In this document: in pieces, positions 16,736-27,019 of the stretch
Layout of the letters: each line of letters opens with the position of its first letter
Numbering within the stretch: the first letter of the stretch is position 1
NCBI GenBank assembly: GCA_963733915.1
Contig: CAVTEP010000009.1
Location: 62,001-126,000, forward strand
Direction: 5' to 3'
Origin: Sulfomarinibacter sp963733915
GTDB lineage: Bacteria > Acidobacteriota > Thermoanaerobaculia > Thermoanaerobaculales > Sulfomarinibacteraceae
Length of the DNA: 64,000 nt
Notes under the pieces: generated by a model
What the model was told of the DNA's origin: nothing
The model's database searches: none
What the model saw: the letters and a program-made list of their open reading frames with translations, nothing else
Position numbers and translations under genes: made by a program

Positions 16736-19700
16736 CTCTCGTCCGCCACCGGGCTGCGCCCGGCGGAGCCGGGCGCGGCCGCGAATTCGCCCACCCGCCA
16801 CCCTGCGGCCTCGGCCCGCAACACGAGTCGGTCCGCTGCGGCTGCGATCTCCGCAATCCGGGCGGGGGTGTCGTCGTCGCTTCCCAGCATCGCCGCCACG
16901 ACCAGCGGCAGCGCCAGCCAGCCCAGCAACTCGGTGAAGGCCTCACGATTGAACCACAGCACACCCGCGTGCCGGTTGACCATCAGACATCGCTTGCCGG
17001 TGGGAATATCGAACAGCGCCACGACCGTGGCTGCCAACGCTGAGTCGGGGGAACTGTCCTTATCGTCCGGTCGATCGGAGGCGATCATCAACGACGCGGT
17101 GTCGGCCGCCCGCCCTGCCACACCCTCTGATTGACCACTGGCGATGAGATGGTCGATAAGGGTCGAGCGCAGGTGCCACTCCTCAAAACGACTGCGCGTC
17201 GGCGCGGCCTGACCATCGTCGCCGTCGAGCTCGTCGAGGCCACGGCCGATCAGCCACGAAAGCGCCGTCGCCCATCCGGACGGCTGCTCGAGCACGTCGC
17301 TCAGCCAGGCCATCCACGAAGCCGTGGAAACCTGCTTGCGCTTGTCGAGTTGTATCCCGCGCGCCTCGGCCGCAAGCTCCACGACGGCTCCCAGCATTCC
17401 GAGAATCGACGCTTCGGTCGTGGTTGTTTTCACGCCCCGACCGAGCCGTTCGGAGGCGGCCGCGAGCACCGCCTCGACCTCGCCCGCCGCCGGCGCGAGC
17501 AGCTCGTCGCCGTCCGTGCCACAATCGCCGGCCACCGACAGCAGACGACGAAAGGGCTCGAGCACGGCCGTCACCGTGAGTTGACCGAGCGCATCATCGA
17601 CGCTGCGCACGCCGTTCCCGGCGAGCTGTTCCGCAAGGGCCCGGCAGGGATGGTCGTCATCCTCCACGATCTCGCGAAAGTCGTGGAGGCAGTGGAGCCG
17701 GTAGGCATCGAGCTCGAAGCGCAAGCCGTCCGACCGCAGCTCTCGGCACGACCGCAGACGCTCGAGTCCCGTCACCACATCTCGATACACGACCCACGCC
17801 CGTTCGTCATCCGGCAACCGCAGACCGTCACCGAGCGAAGTCCGGACAAGTCTTCGCTCGTCGCCACTCGCGGGATCGGCGACGGCGGTGGATAGCCGAA
17901 TCGTGCCGCACGTTTCGGCGAAGCGATTGTGATAGACGACCAGGCTACGTTCGCCCTCGATTTCGTTGGAGTAGGCAAAAACGTTCTCGTCGACCAGCCC
18001 TTCGTCGGTGACGAAGTCATAGAGGAGGAAACGGTCGACCTCGGAAAAAAGACGACGCCTTCTCAATAGCGGGAAGAGCTGGACCTCGTGCCGCCAAACA
18101 AGCCCTTCGTTCGGACTCTCGTTCCACCGGGGTCGCTCGAATTCCATGCCGTACTTCTCGGCCAGGCCCTCGATCTGGCCGTGACCCAGCATCGGCAGCC
18201 CGGGCATGGTGACCATCAAAGTCGCCACTCCGAAATACTTGTCGCCGGTGCCGAACTGATCGACGGCGGTGCGCTCGTCGGGGTTGGACATGAAGTTGAC
18301 GTAGCGTTTGAGGATCTGCGGGTCGAACTCGAGAGTCGAACGGATCAGCTGCCGGTACTCGGCGTTGCGCTCATCTCGGAGCATGTGCATGAAGGCAGAG
18401 TTGTAGACGCGGTGCATGCCGAGGGTACGCACGAAGTAGCCCTCGAGCAGCCAGAAGGCCTCCGCCAGCAACAGCGTGTCGGGCGCCTCCTCGGCCACGC
18501 GGTCGACGACCTCGCGCCAGAACTCGCGCGGCATGGCGGCGTCAAACTCCGCCCGGGTCAATGCGAACTCCGCCCGCGATGGAATCGCGCCGGCGGCGCC
18601 CGGCTCCGGGAACCACAGGCGATGGTAGTGCTGCCGCGCCAGCGTCATGGCGGCATCGAAACGGATGACCGGTGAGCGCCGCGCGACCGCGAGGATGGTC
18701 TGAATGACCGCCTCGCGGACTTCGGCTTTGAGGTAGTCGAGTTGGGCGGTGTCGTTCCATGGCATCGAGGTCCCGTCGTTTCCGTGGTAAACGTAGCGCA
18801 CGTCGCCGGTGTAGCGGTCGAGCCTCTTGAACACGACCGCGGCGTCCGATCGTCGCCAGTAATGGTCCTCGATAAAAATCCCGACCCGCTCATCATCCGA
18901 CAAATCGGGCCCGTCGAAAGAGTAGGCGGGAAACGGCGTTCGATCAACGGACAGAAACCAATCCGGGTGCTCGATCATCCACCGTGAGTCGATCCCCATG
19001 TGGTTGGGGACCATGTCGGTGGAGATGCGGATTCCACGCGCCCAGGCGCGCGCCCTCAGGTTTTCATACGCCGCTTCGCCGCCGAGCGCCTCGGCGACAA
19101 CGTAGTCCCGAAGGGAGTACGCCGAGGCGACCGCCTCCTCGTCGCCCATCATCCTTTTAATCCGTTGCGAGGCCCGGCTGCGTTCCCAGACGCCAATCAG
19201 CCACAGACCGGTAATGCCCCAGCCCGCCAACCGGTCGAGCTCGTCGTCGGGGATGCCGTCCAGCTTCGTAATCGCGCGACCGTGGATGCCGCTGAGTTGG
19301 GCCAGCCACACGTGGGCGTTCTTGGCCAGCAGCACCAGACGCGGCATCCACTCCCGATCGGCCGAATAGCGCTCGCCGCTTTCCGCAAGGACCCGATAGT
19401 CGGGCGGCTCAATGGGTCCCGGCCCGGCCGGAAAAAACGCCCGCTGTTCTTCGGCGAGAAAGTCGAGGCCGCCGAGAACACGGTGGAGGTCCGGCCCGAG
19501 GAGCTCCGCCCAGGCGGTGCGGATGAACTCGAGCTGGCCCTGCAGCGAATCGGGTGCGGCACGCACCGGCGCCAGCAGCAAATCGAGCAGGCTTTCACCC
19601 GCCGGTCCGGCGGTTTTCGACCCGGCGAGGAAGGTCTCGAGGCGCCGCGCAGCCGATCCGTAGGCGGTGGCCCGTCGCAGGCCCTCATCGTCGAAGAGCT

Positions 19701-20226
19701 CGCGGTAAGGGGTGAATGCCGGGTTGCGGTTGGCAAGCCAGAGCATCACCAGCTCTTCGAGGGCGAGCTCACGATGGCTCTCGCCGGCGGTCTCGCCCGC
19801 GAGATATGCCTCCGGTGCGACCTCGTTGCGATACACCGCCGACGGCGGGAACTCGTCGACAAACGCGAGCAACAGCTGATCCACCGCCTCGCGCCCGTGG
19901 TCCGCCTCGAGGGCTGCCAGGGCCTCCGCCCACAGCCGGGGCGCGCGCTGCCGCCGGTGACGGGCCACCACCAGGTGCAGGACCTCGTCGATCAGGCCGA
20001 GAGCGTGGATCTCGCTCGCGCTGATCGCTCGCTCTGGGTGGCGGTCGACGTTGCGGCGCTCGTTGATGCGGTGGGCGAAGAGGCGGGCGGCATGGAAGTC
20101 GGCAAAGACCACGTTGCCGGTGGCTGAAAACAGGGTCGCTTCCAGACCATATTTCTCGCGCGCGCGACGCGAGACATGGAACTCGCGCGCGGCGCCACCG
20201 GAAAAAAAGCGTGGACGGGTCGTCAT
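16732..20226 (-). CDS. very large alpha-amylase family (GH13) protein
   Basis: About 1164 residues from ATG 20226 (a TTG at 20244 is also possible). The GH13 barrel occupies roughly residues 370-720. Region I is DMVPNHMG near 404, region II is VIRFDAAM near 522 with the nucleophile Asp, region III is LLLAEAFW near 587 with the acid/base Glu, and region IV is FMSNPDE near 645. Region IV reads NPD where the usual motif is NHD, so the transition-state Asp is present but the neighbouring His is replaced. About 370 residues precede the barrel and 440 follow it, both without motifs I recognise. No signal peptide is seen, which favours a cytoplasmic role on glycogen, maltooligosaccharides or trehalose-type substrates. 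Substrate unknown. Confidence 0.75.
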   Translation of the reverse strand: MTTRPRFFSGGAAREFHVSRRAREKYGLEATLFSATGNVVFADFHAARLFAHRINERRNVDRHPERAISASEIHALGLIDEVLHLVVARHRRQRAPRLWAEALAALEADHGREAVDQLLLAFVDEFPPSAVYRNEVAPEAYLAGETAGESHRELALEELVMLWLANRNPAFTPYRELFDDEGLRRATAYGSAARRLETFLAGSKTAGPAGESLLDLLLAPVRAAPDSLQGQLEFIRTAWAELLGPDLHRVLGGLDFLAEEQRAFFPAGPGPIEPPDYRVLAESGERYSADREWMPRLVLLAKNAHVWLAQLSGIHGRAITKLDGIPDDELDRLAGWGITGLWLIGVWERSRASQRIKRMMGDEEAVASAYSLRDYVVAEALGGEAAYENLRARAWARGIRISTDMVPNHMGIDSRWMIEHPDWFLSVDRTPFPAYSFDGPDLSDDERVGIFIEDHYWRRSDAAVVFKRLDRYTGDVRYVYHGNDGTSMPWNDTAQLDYLKAEVREAVIQTILAVARRSPVIRFDAAMTLARQHYHRLWFPEPGAAGAIPSRAEFALTRAEFDAAMPREFWREVVDRVAEEAPDTLLLAEAFWLLEGYFVRTLGMHRVYNSAFMHMLRDERNAEYRQLIRSTLEFDPQILKRYVNFMSNPDERTAVDQFGTGDKYFGVATLMVTMPGLPMLGHGQIEGLAEKYGMEFERPRWNESPNEGLVWRHEVQLFPLLRRRRLFSEVDRFLLYDFVTDEGLVDENVFAYSNEIEGERSLVVYHNRFAETCGTIRLSTAVADPASGDERRLVRTSLGDGLRLPDDERAWVVYRDVVTGLERLRSCRELRSDGLRFELDAYRLHCLHDFREIVEDDDHPCRALAEQLAGNGVRSVDDALGQLTVTAVLEPFRRLLSVAGDCGTDGDELLAPAAGEVEAVLAAASERLGRGVKTTTTEASILGMLGAVVELAAEARGIQLDKRKQVSTASWMAWLSDVLEQPSGWATALSWLIGRGLDELDGDDGQAAPTRSRFEEWHLRSTLIDHLIASGQSEGVAGRAADTASLMIASDRPDDKDSSPDSALAATVVALFDIPTGKRCLMVNRHAGVLWFNREAFTELLGWLALPLVVAAMLGSDDDTPARIAEIAAAADRLVLRAEAAGWRVGEFAAAPGSAGRSPVADES

Positions 20227-20262
20227 CTCAGGATCCGCGGCCAATCATACAGACGCCACGCG

Positions 20263-21419
<1,157 letters not shown>

Positions 21420-21873
21420 CCACGGCAGTGTGCCTCGGGACGAACGGGGGCGCAAGTGGCGCCCGACTATCGGTGTCGATCGCGTTTCTGAGGATCGGCA
21501 CCGATCGCCGGGGCCACCGAGATTTCGTATCAAAACCCCCCGTGCGATGAGACTGAAGATAGTCGAAAACATGACTGCGGGTGGTGGAACTATTGAAAAT
21601 AGCTCGACAGCAAAATTTATAACCACATGGTGATTTGTTGATGCTCACATTTGAGTTGACAATCAATAGAGACAAGTGCATTCTTCAATGGTCATGAGAT
21701 TGTCACGGCATCTGATTTCGAATCACTGCCGAGAACGCAACGATTCGTGAACGGGATTGCTTCACGAGCGGCGCATTTGCTGCCATGGTTCGGATCGAAC
21801 GCGATTGATTCCGAGGCGCCGCTTCGGCGCCGCGCGCAGAGATTGACTCCAAGATGGAGAGGGAGGCAGAAAG
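21420..21873 (+). promoter_or_regulatory. divergent intergenic region upstream of the electron-conduit genes
   Basis: This 454-bp gap separates the minus-strand EEP gene from the omcA-like gene. The part from about 21570 to 21740 is clearly AT-richer than its surroundings and includes a perfect TTGACA (21656-21661). A matching -10 at 17 bp is poor (CATTCT, 21679-21684). TTGACAATCAA forms a short inverted repeat at 21656-21666. I see no gene here. Control of the conduit operon is likely to lie in this stretch. Confidence 0.35.
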
Positions 21874-23946
21874 ATGATACCGATCACGAGGACGTTACTG
21901 GTGCTTGCGGCCGCGGGCGTCACGGCGGTGCCCGTTGCTGTGCGGACATCGGGGCATCGCGCCAGCCCGGCGGCGACTGAGATCGATCCGCAGCAGTTCT
22001 ACACCAAGAGCCAGGCCGAGCACTACCTCACAAAAGAGCAGGTGAACTACATCAGGCCGGGGCTCCACGTCACCGTCGAGGATGTCCAGATACCGACCGA
22101 TCGCCACCCCGTGGTGGAGTTGAGCATCACCGATGACTTCGGTCAGCCGCTCGACCGCGCCGGCAACATGACGCCGGGGCCCGTGAGCATCAGCTATATC
22201 CTGTCGTGGTACGACGCCAGTCGCCGCGACTACGTTGCCTACACCGTACGGACGCAGACGAGCCCGATCACGGGCGACTCCGCGATCCAGGCATCGACCG
22301 ATTCGGGCGGCACCACCGAGGATCTGGCGATGGGCCACATCCGCTACACCTTCGGCACCCAGCTGCCGGCGGACTACGACATGTCGGTGACCCATACCGT
22401 GGGCATCTACGCCAGCCGCAATCTGAGCGACACGCCGCTCGAGACCACCCAGTACGACAACGTCGAGTACGACTTCGTGCCCGACGGCGGCGAGGTCGTC
22501 GACCAGTGGCAGGGGATTCTCAACCAGACCTGCAACGGCTGCCACAACCAGCTCGCGCTCCACGGCGGCAGCCGACGCGACGTCAAGCTCTGCGTGCTGT
22601 GCCACAACAAGCAGACCTGGGACCCCGACACCGGCAACTCGGTCGACATGAAGCAGATGATCCACAAGATCCACAACGGGCCCAATCTGCCCAGCGTCCA
22701 GGCCGGGACTCCTTACCAGATCATCGGCTTCCGCCAGGCGGTGCACGACTATTCCCATGTGGAGTACCCACAGGACATGCGCAACTGCGTCCGCTGCCAC
22801 ACCGCCGACACGCCGGAGGGCGACGTCTGGTTCACGCGGCCCAACCGCGACGCCTGCGGCTCGTGCCATGACGACATAGACTGGGAGACCCCGGTGAACC
22901 ACCCGGTGGCGCAGTTCAACGACAGCCTGTGCGCCGCGTGTCACATTCCCGAGGGTGAAAACGAGTTCGACATCTCGATCATGGGCGCGCATACCATCCC
23001 GACCAAGTCGAGTCAGCTCGCGGGGCTCAACATGGAGATCACCGACGTCACCGACGCCATGCCCGGCGGCACCCCGACCGTCTACTTCACGCTGACCGAC
23101 AACGCCGGCGACACCATCTCGCCGATCTCCGGTCTTCGCACCCTCACCTTGCGGATGGCCGGCCCCATCGGCGACACCATCGACCACATGCTGGACATTT
23201 CACAGGACGGGCGTCAGGCCACCATGGTCGGCGACGAGTACATGATGACCTTCACAACCCCGATCCCCGAGGACGCCACCGGCAGCTGGGGCTTCTCGGC
23301 CGATGTCCGCCGCGACACCATCATCGACAACGGAACCCTCGAGGGCTTGCCGGTGACCGAGGGCGCGTTCAACCCGATCTACTACGCCGCCGTCACCGAC
23401 GCCGAGGCGATGCCGCGGCGCGAGGTGGTCTCGATCGACAAGTGCAACGTCTGCCACGACACCCTGGCGCTGCACGGCGGCCAGCGCTTCAACACCCAGG
23501 AGTGCGTCTTCTGCCACCGGCCCAACAACACCGACGCGGTGGTCCGGCCCGAAGGCGAGATGCCGCCCGAAGGGATCGACTTCCGCTGGCTGATCCACCG
23601 CCTCCACACCGGCGAAGAGCTGACCGTCGACTTCACGGTCTACGGCTTCCGCAGCTCGGTTCACAACTACAACGAGCTCGTGTTCCCCGGCGACCTCCGG
23701 TCCTGTGACACCTGCCACATCGATGGCTCGTACAACGTCCCGACCCCCGAGGGCTCGTACGAGGTCACGACCGAGCGCAGCTACTACTCGCCGACCCAAC
23801 CGGCTGCCACCGCGTGTCTGGCGTGCCACAGTACGGTTGACGCCGCGGCCCACGCCTACGTCAACACGGCGCCCTTTGGCGAGTCCTGTGCCTCGTGTCA
23901 CGGCGAAGACCGGGAGTTCTCGGTCGACGCGCTCCACGCCCACTAA
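21874..23946 (+). CDS. OmcA/MtrC-type decahaem c-type cytochrome
   Basis: 690 residues, ATG at 21874 after a strong GGGAGG. An N-terminal hydrophobic segment acts as signal peptide. Ten CXXCH motifs fall in two groups of five: CNGCH, CVLCH, CVRCH, CGSCH, CAACH (about 220-360) and CNVCH, CVFCH, CDTCH, CLACH, CASCH (524-676). Each group follows a beta-rich domain, and both carry the repeated LHGG(S/Q)R...C layout, matching the split-barrel/pentahaem architecture of OmcA/MtrC. Such proteins pass electrons to metals, electrodes or other external acceptors. Unlike Shewanella homologues no lipobox cysteine follows the signal. It heads a three-gene cluster with the MtrA-like and MtrB-like genes. Confidence 0.93.
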   Translation: MIPITRTLLVLAAAGVTAVPVAVRTSGHRASPAATEIDPQQFYTKSQAEHYLTKEQVNYIRPGLHVTVEDVQIPTDRHPVVELSITDDFGQPLDRAGNMTPGPVSISYILSWYDASRRDYVAYTVRTQTSPITGDSAIQASTDSGGTTEDLAMGHIRYTFGTQLPADYDMSVTHTVGIYASRNLSDTPLETTQYDNVEYDFVPDGGEVVDQWQGILNQTCNGCHNQLALHGGSRRDVKLCVLCHNKQTWDPDTGNSVDMKQMIHKIHNGPNLPSVQAGTPYQIIGFRQAVHDYSHVEYPQDMRNCVRCHTADTPEGDVWFTRPNRDACGSCHDDIDWETPVNHPVAQFNDSLCAACHIPEGENEFDISIMGAHTIPTKSSQLAGLNMEITDVTDAMPGGTPTVYFTLTDNAGDTISPISGLRTLTLRMAGPIGDTIDHMLDISQDGRQATMVGDEYMMTFTTPIPEDATGSWGFSADVRRDTIIDNGTLEGLPVTEGAFNPIYYAAVTDAEAMPRREVVSIDKCNVCHDTLALHGGQRFNTQECVFCHRPNNTDAVVRPEGEMPPEGIDFRWLIHRLHTGEELTVDFTVYGFRSSVHNYNELVFPGDLRSCDTCHIDGSYNVPTPEGSYEVTTERSYYSPTQPAATACLACHSTVDAAAHAYVNTAPFGESCASCHGEDREFSVDALHAH

Positions 23947-23961
23947 GAAACCCGTGATCAT

Positions 23962-23989
23962 GCGCCCCGCCGCTGGTGCGGCGGGGCGC
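23962..23989 (+). other. strong intra-operon hairpin between omcA-like and mtrA-like genes
   Basis: A perfect 12-bp GC-only stem (GCGCCCCGCCGC at 23962-23973, GCGGCGGGGCGC at 23978-23989) with loop TGGT lies 15 nt after the omcA-like stop. No T-run follows, so it is more likely an mRNA-stabilising or attenuating structure that sets different transcript levels than a full terminator. Confidence 0.75.
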
Positions 23990-24014
23990 GTGTGAAGGGA
24001 AAGGAAGATCGGGT

Positions 24015-24878
24015 ATGAAAAAACTCATTTTCACGCTGGCATTCGGCGCCCTGGTGGTCGGGCTCGGTCTCGCAACCACCTGGCCCGCGGCAGCCAGCGA
24101 TCCCTCCGAAGACTGCGCGACCTGCCACGAAGAGATCGCGGCCGATTTCGCCCACACCGTGCACGCGGTGGCGGATCGGGGCACTCCGAGCTGCGTCACC
24201 TGCCACGGCAACGGCGACCGGCACATGGAGGAGGGCGGCGACCCGGCCTTGATAGGGAAGCCTCAGGGACCGGACCTGGAAAACCTCTGCCTCAGCTGCC
24301 ATCGCGACACCCGGACGATGTTCTCGCGTCGATCGGTACACTCGGGCGCGGCGGTGACCTGCGTCTCGTGCCACAACATCCACACGACGGATCCTTTACA
24401 ACCGGAAATGCTACAGACGGCCGCCAACCAGCTCTGCGCGAGCTGCCACTCATCGGCCGCCGGCTCGTTCAACCAGCCCTTCGGCCACCGGCTCGACCTC
24501 GGCGGGATGCAATGCGTTTCATGCCACAACCCACACGGCGGCGCCGGCGAGGCCAGCCTCAAGGTCGATCGTTCGGGCGACGTCGCGTGCGTCAGCTGCC
24601 ACGCCGAAAAACGCGGGCCCTTCGTGTTCCCACATGTGGTCGGCGGTGTCAGCGGCACCTGTCTGACCTGCCACGTCCCGCACGGCGCCTCGAACCCGAT
24701 GGCGCTGACCCGGTCGCGGGTCGACCAGCTGTGTCTCGAGTGCCACAGCCCGATGGGCACTACTCTCGGGTCGCAGCCGCCGTCGTTCCACAACCTGACG
24801 AGTCCGCGCTACCAGAACTGCACCACCTGCCACGTGATGGTCCACGGGTCCAACACGTCGCCGTTGTTGTTGAAGTAG
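24015..24878 (+). CDS. MtrA/DmsE-family periplasmic decahaem cytochrome
   Basis: 287 residues from ATG 24015 (AAGGAAG upstream; earlier in-frame residues lack a start context). A signal peptide ending at WPAAAS is followed by ten CXXCH motifs: CATCH, CVTCH, CLSCH, CVSCH, CASCH, CVSCH, CVSCH, CLTCH, CLECH, CTTCH. Length and the CVSCHNPHGG-type spacing fit the MtrA/DmsE family, which threads through the MtrB barrel and carries electrons from the periplasm to the surface cytochrome. It sits 12 bp before the mtrB-like gene with an AGGAGG between them, so the two are surely co-translated. Functional pairing with the neighbours follows from the well-known MtrCAB complex. Confidence 0.93.
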   Translation: MKKLIFTLAFGALVVGLGLATTWPAAASDPSEDCATCHEEIAADFAHTVHAVADRGTPSCVTCHGNGDRHMEEGGDPALIGKPQGPDLENLCLSCHRDTRTMFSRRSVHSGAAVTCVSCHNIHTTDPLQPEMLQTAANQLCASCHSSAAGSFNQPFGHRLDLGGMQCVSCHNPHGGAGEASLKVDRSGDVACVSCHAEKRGPFVFPHVVGGVSGTCLTCHVPHGASNPMALTRSRVDQLCLECHSPMGTTLGSQPPSFHNLTSPRYQNCTTCHVMVHGSNTSPLLLK

Positions 24879-24889
24879 GAGGAAGATCG

Positions 24890-26836
24890 ATGAACACATA
24901 TCGCCTGTCGATCACCGCCTGCGCCTTCCTCGTCCTCGCCCTGTGTGTGCCCTTTGCGGCCGCGCAGTCGACCTCGTTCGACATCGAGGCCGGCTACCAG
25001 GAAGTCGATGTCAAAGGCAACGAGGACATGTTCCGGACCCAGATCAACCAGCAGGACGGCTTCGTCCTACGCAACTTCTCGATCAACTTCGTCGACCCCT
25101 CGGGCGACGCCGGTTTCGTGGATCGGTTGCGGGTGGACGCCTCCGGTTTCGGCGGCAACCCCGCCGGCCGCTTCCGCCTGCAGATGGGGCTCGGTGATAT
25201 CTACCGGGTCAATCTCTTCTACCAGAATTTCGAGAGCTTCAGCGCGCTGCCGGCCTACGCCAACCCGCTCCTCGACGACGGCGTCTACCCCGGCCAACAC
25301 ACCTGGGAGCGTGACCGCGACATTCTCGACCTCCAGGTCGAAATCCTTCCCGGCCGCACCATCACGCCGATCGTCGGTTATCGCTGGAACAGCTACGAAG
25401 GACCGGGTGGGACCACCTACAGCGTCGGCGCCGACGAGTTCCAGCTCAACTCGGAGCTCGAGGAGACCGAAGAGGAGTTCTACCTCGGTGTGAACTTCGC
25501 GACCAAGGGCATCCAGGGAACCCTGCTGCAGGGCTGGCGGAGCTTCGAGGGAACGTACACGGACACACTCACACCCGGTGCGGGCGCCGGCAACAATCCC
25601 GGCACGGTCATCGGCCAGGAGGTCGAGCTCGACACGTTCAACCGGACCACTTCGACCGAGGCCGACACGCCGGTCACGACGTTTCACCTGACCGGACGGG
25701 TCACCGAGACCAGCCGCTTTGTCGCGTCCTACGCCCGTGCCGACTACGAGGGCGAAACCAACATGGACGAGATGCTGTCGGGAAGCCTCGTCAGCTTCCA
25801 GCTTTCGCGCTTCTTCGAAGGCCTCGACCAATCGGTGCAGAGTCGGACCGAGAACCCCTACTGGCGCGGTGAGGCCCGCTTCGAGTGGGACATCAGCCAC
25901 AAGGTGGGAATGCGTGTTGGCTACGAGGCGCGCGACCGCCAGCTCGAGGGTTGGGCCCTGATCTCCAGCCTCTATATGGACACCATGACCTTCAATGGTT
26001 TCGACCCAAAGGACATCACGACCCTGGTCGAGGCCGAGACCGGCTACGAGCGTGAAGAGGGCATCGCCAATATCAGGTTCGACTTCCGCAACCTCGGCGC
26101 CTTCTCGCTGTGGGCCGAGTACGCGATCACCGACCAGGATGTCGACCTCTCGGCCGATGTCGCCGAGATCATTCTCCCGGGCGGCCAGGAGGGCGAGTAT
26201 GACCGCCAGATTTCGAGCTTCGATATCGGCGGCATGGTGACGGTCGGCAACTTCAAGCTCCTGCTCGACGCGGTCGGCCAGGATGCGGACGAGGTCATCG
26301 TCCGCACCGACTTCAACGACCGGCTGCGGCTCCGCGGCCGGATCGACTGGTCGATCAGCCGGATGTTCCGGGCCCTCCTCACCGCCGAGTCGATCGATGC
26401 CGACAACGACTCTTCGGGGATCGGCTACCAGGCCGACACGGATCGTTATGCCGTCGACCTGAACTTCACTCCGACCGAGAACTTCCTGCTGCGGGTGGCC
26501 TGGGACAGCTACCAGACCGACACCGAGATGCCGATCCGGGTGCCGCAGACCTTCGAGATCATCCCCTCGATGTACGCCGAGGAAGGCGATCTCTTCGAGG
26601 GCAATCTGCGGTGGAAGATCGCGCTGTTCACCATCGAAGCGGCGTACTCGACCTTCGAGAACACCGGCAGCTTCCCCTTCGAAATGGACCGTGCGTTCGG
26701 CAGGCTCGCCGTCGACCTCAGCAAGCACTTCTCCCTTGCCGGCGAGTACGAGAACTGGGACTACAGCGAAGACCTGTTCCCGGTCGCTGACTACGACGCC
26801 AACCGCTGGGGCTTCTTCGTGCGCTGGCGGCAATAG
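24890..26836 (+). CDS. MtrB/PioB-family outer-membrane beta-barrel
   Basis: 648 residues from ATG 24890 (AGGAGGAAG upstream; the open frame 5' of it is the shifted frame of the MtrA gene). A signal peptide ends at FAAAQ. The rest alternates amphipathic strands with acidic loops, giving about 26-28 predicted strands, and ends in WGFFVRWRQ. Length is close to MtrB (about 700). The N-terminal CXXC of Shewanella MtrB is absent, as in PioB-like members. The barrel forms the outer-membrane sheath that holds the MtrA-type cytochrome and docks the OmcA/MtrC-type cytochrome. It is the last gene of the cluster, closed by a terminator. Confidence 0.88.
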   Translation: MNTYRLSITACAFLVLALCVPFAAAQSTSFDIEAGYQEVDVKGNEDMFRTQINQQDGFVLRNFSINFVDPSGDAGFVDRLRVDASGFGGNPAGRFRLQMGLGDIYRVNLFYQNFESFSALPAYANPLLDDGVYPGQHTWERDRDILDLQVEILPGRTITPIVGYRWNSYEGPGGTTYSVGADEFQLNSELEETEEEFYLGVNFATKGIQGTLLQGWRSFEGTYTDTLTPGAGAGNNPGTVIGQEVELDTFNRTTSTEADTPVTTFHLTGRVTETSRFVASYARADYEGETNMDEMLSGSLVSFQLSRFFEGLDQSVQSRTENPYWRGEARFEWDISHKVGMRVGYEARDRQLEGWALISSLYMDTMTFNGFDPKDITTLVEAETGYEREEGIANIRFDFRNLGAFSLWAEYAITDQDVDLSADVAEIILPGGQEGEYDRQISSFDIGGMVTVGNFKLLLDAVGQDADEVIVRTDFNDRLRLRGRIDWSISRMFRALLTAESIDADNDSSGIGYQADTDRYAVDLNFTPTENFLLRVAWDSYQTDTEMPIRVPQTFEIIPSMYAEEGDLFEGNLRWKIALFTIEAAYSTFENTGSFPFEMDRAFGRLAVDLSKHFSLAGEYENWDYSEDLFPVADYDANRWGFFVRWRQ

Positions 26837-26864
26837 TCGAAAACACTCATACGATTACCATTCA

Positions 26865-26886
26865 GGGGGCCGAAAGGCCCCCTTTT
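26865..26886 (+). terminator. rho-independent terminator of the electron-conduit cluster
   Basis: A 7-bp stem (GGGGGCC / GGCCCCC) with a GAAA tetraloop is followed by TTTT, 28 nt after the MtrB-like stop. Confidence 0.9.
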
Positions 26887-26992
26887 CAATTCTCAATTTT
26901 GAATTCTCAATTCTCAGTTTCCCACCCGCCCAATCCGCTCTCCGCGGATTTGGAAAATAAATAAAAATTGAGAATTCAGAATTGAGAATTCC
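26886..26992. repeat. heptamer inverted-arm element (AATTCTC type)
   Basis: The left arm carries AATTCTC, AATTTTG, AATTCTC, AATTCTC from 26888. The core has CCCACCCGCCC on the left but lacks a G-rich partner and is partly AT-rich (26955-26965). The right arm has GAGAATT-type units ending at 26992. It begins at the T-tract of the terminator and ends just before the MATE-like gene. Confidence 0.8.
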
Positions 26993-27019
26993 TTTCGGGC
27001 TGCTATCCTCCGCCCCCGA

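Noticed and set aside
21651..21666. FNR/CRP-type box (TTGA...TCAA) upstream of the omcA-like gene
   Set aside because: The half-sites are separated by 8 or 3 bp, not the 6 bp required by TTGA-N6-TCAA sites.
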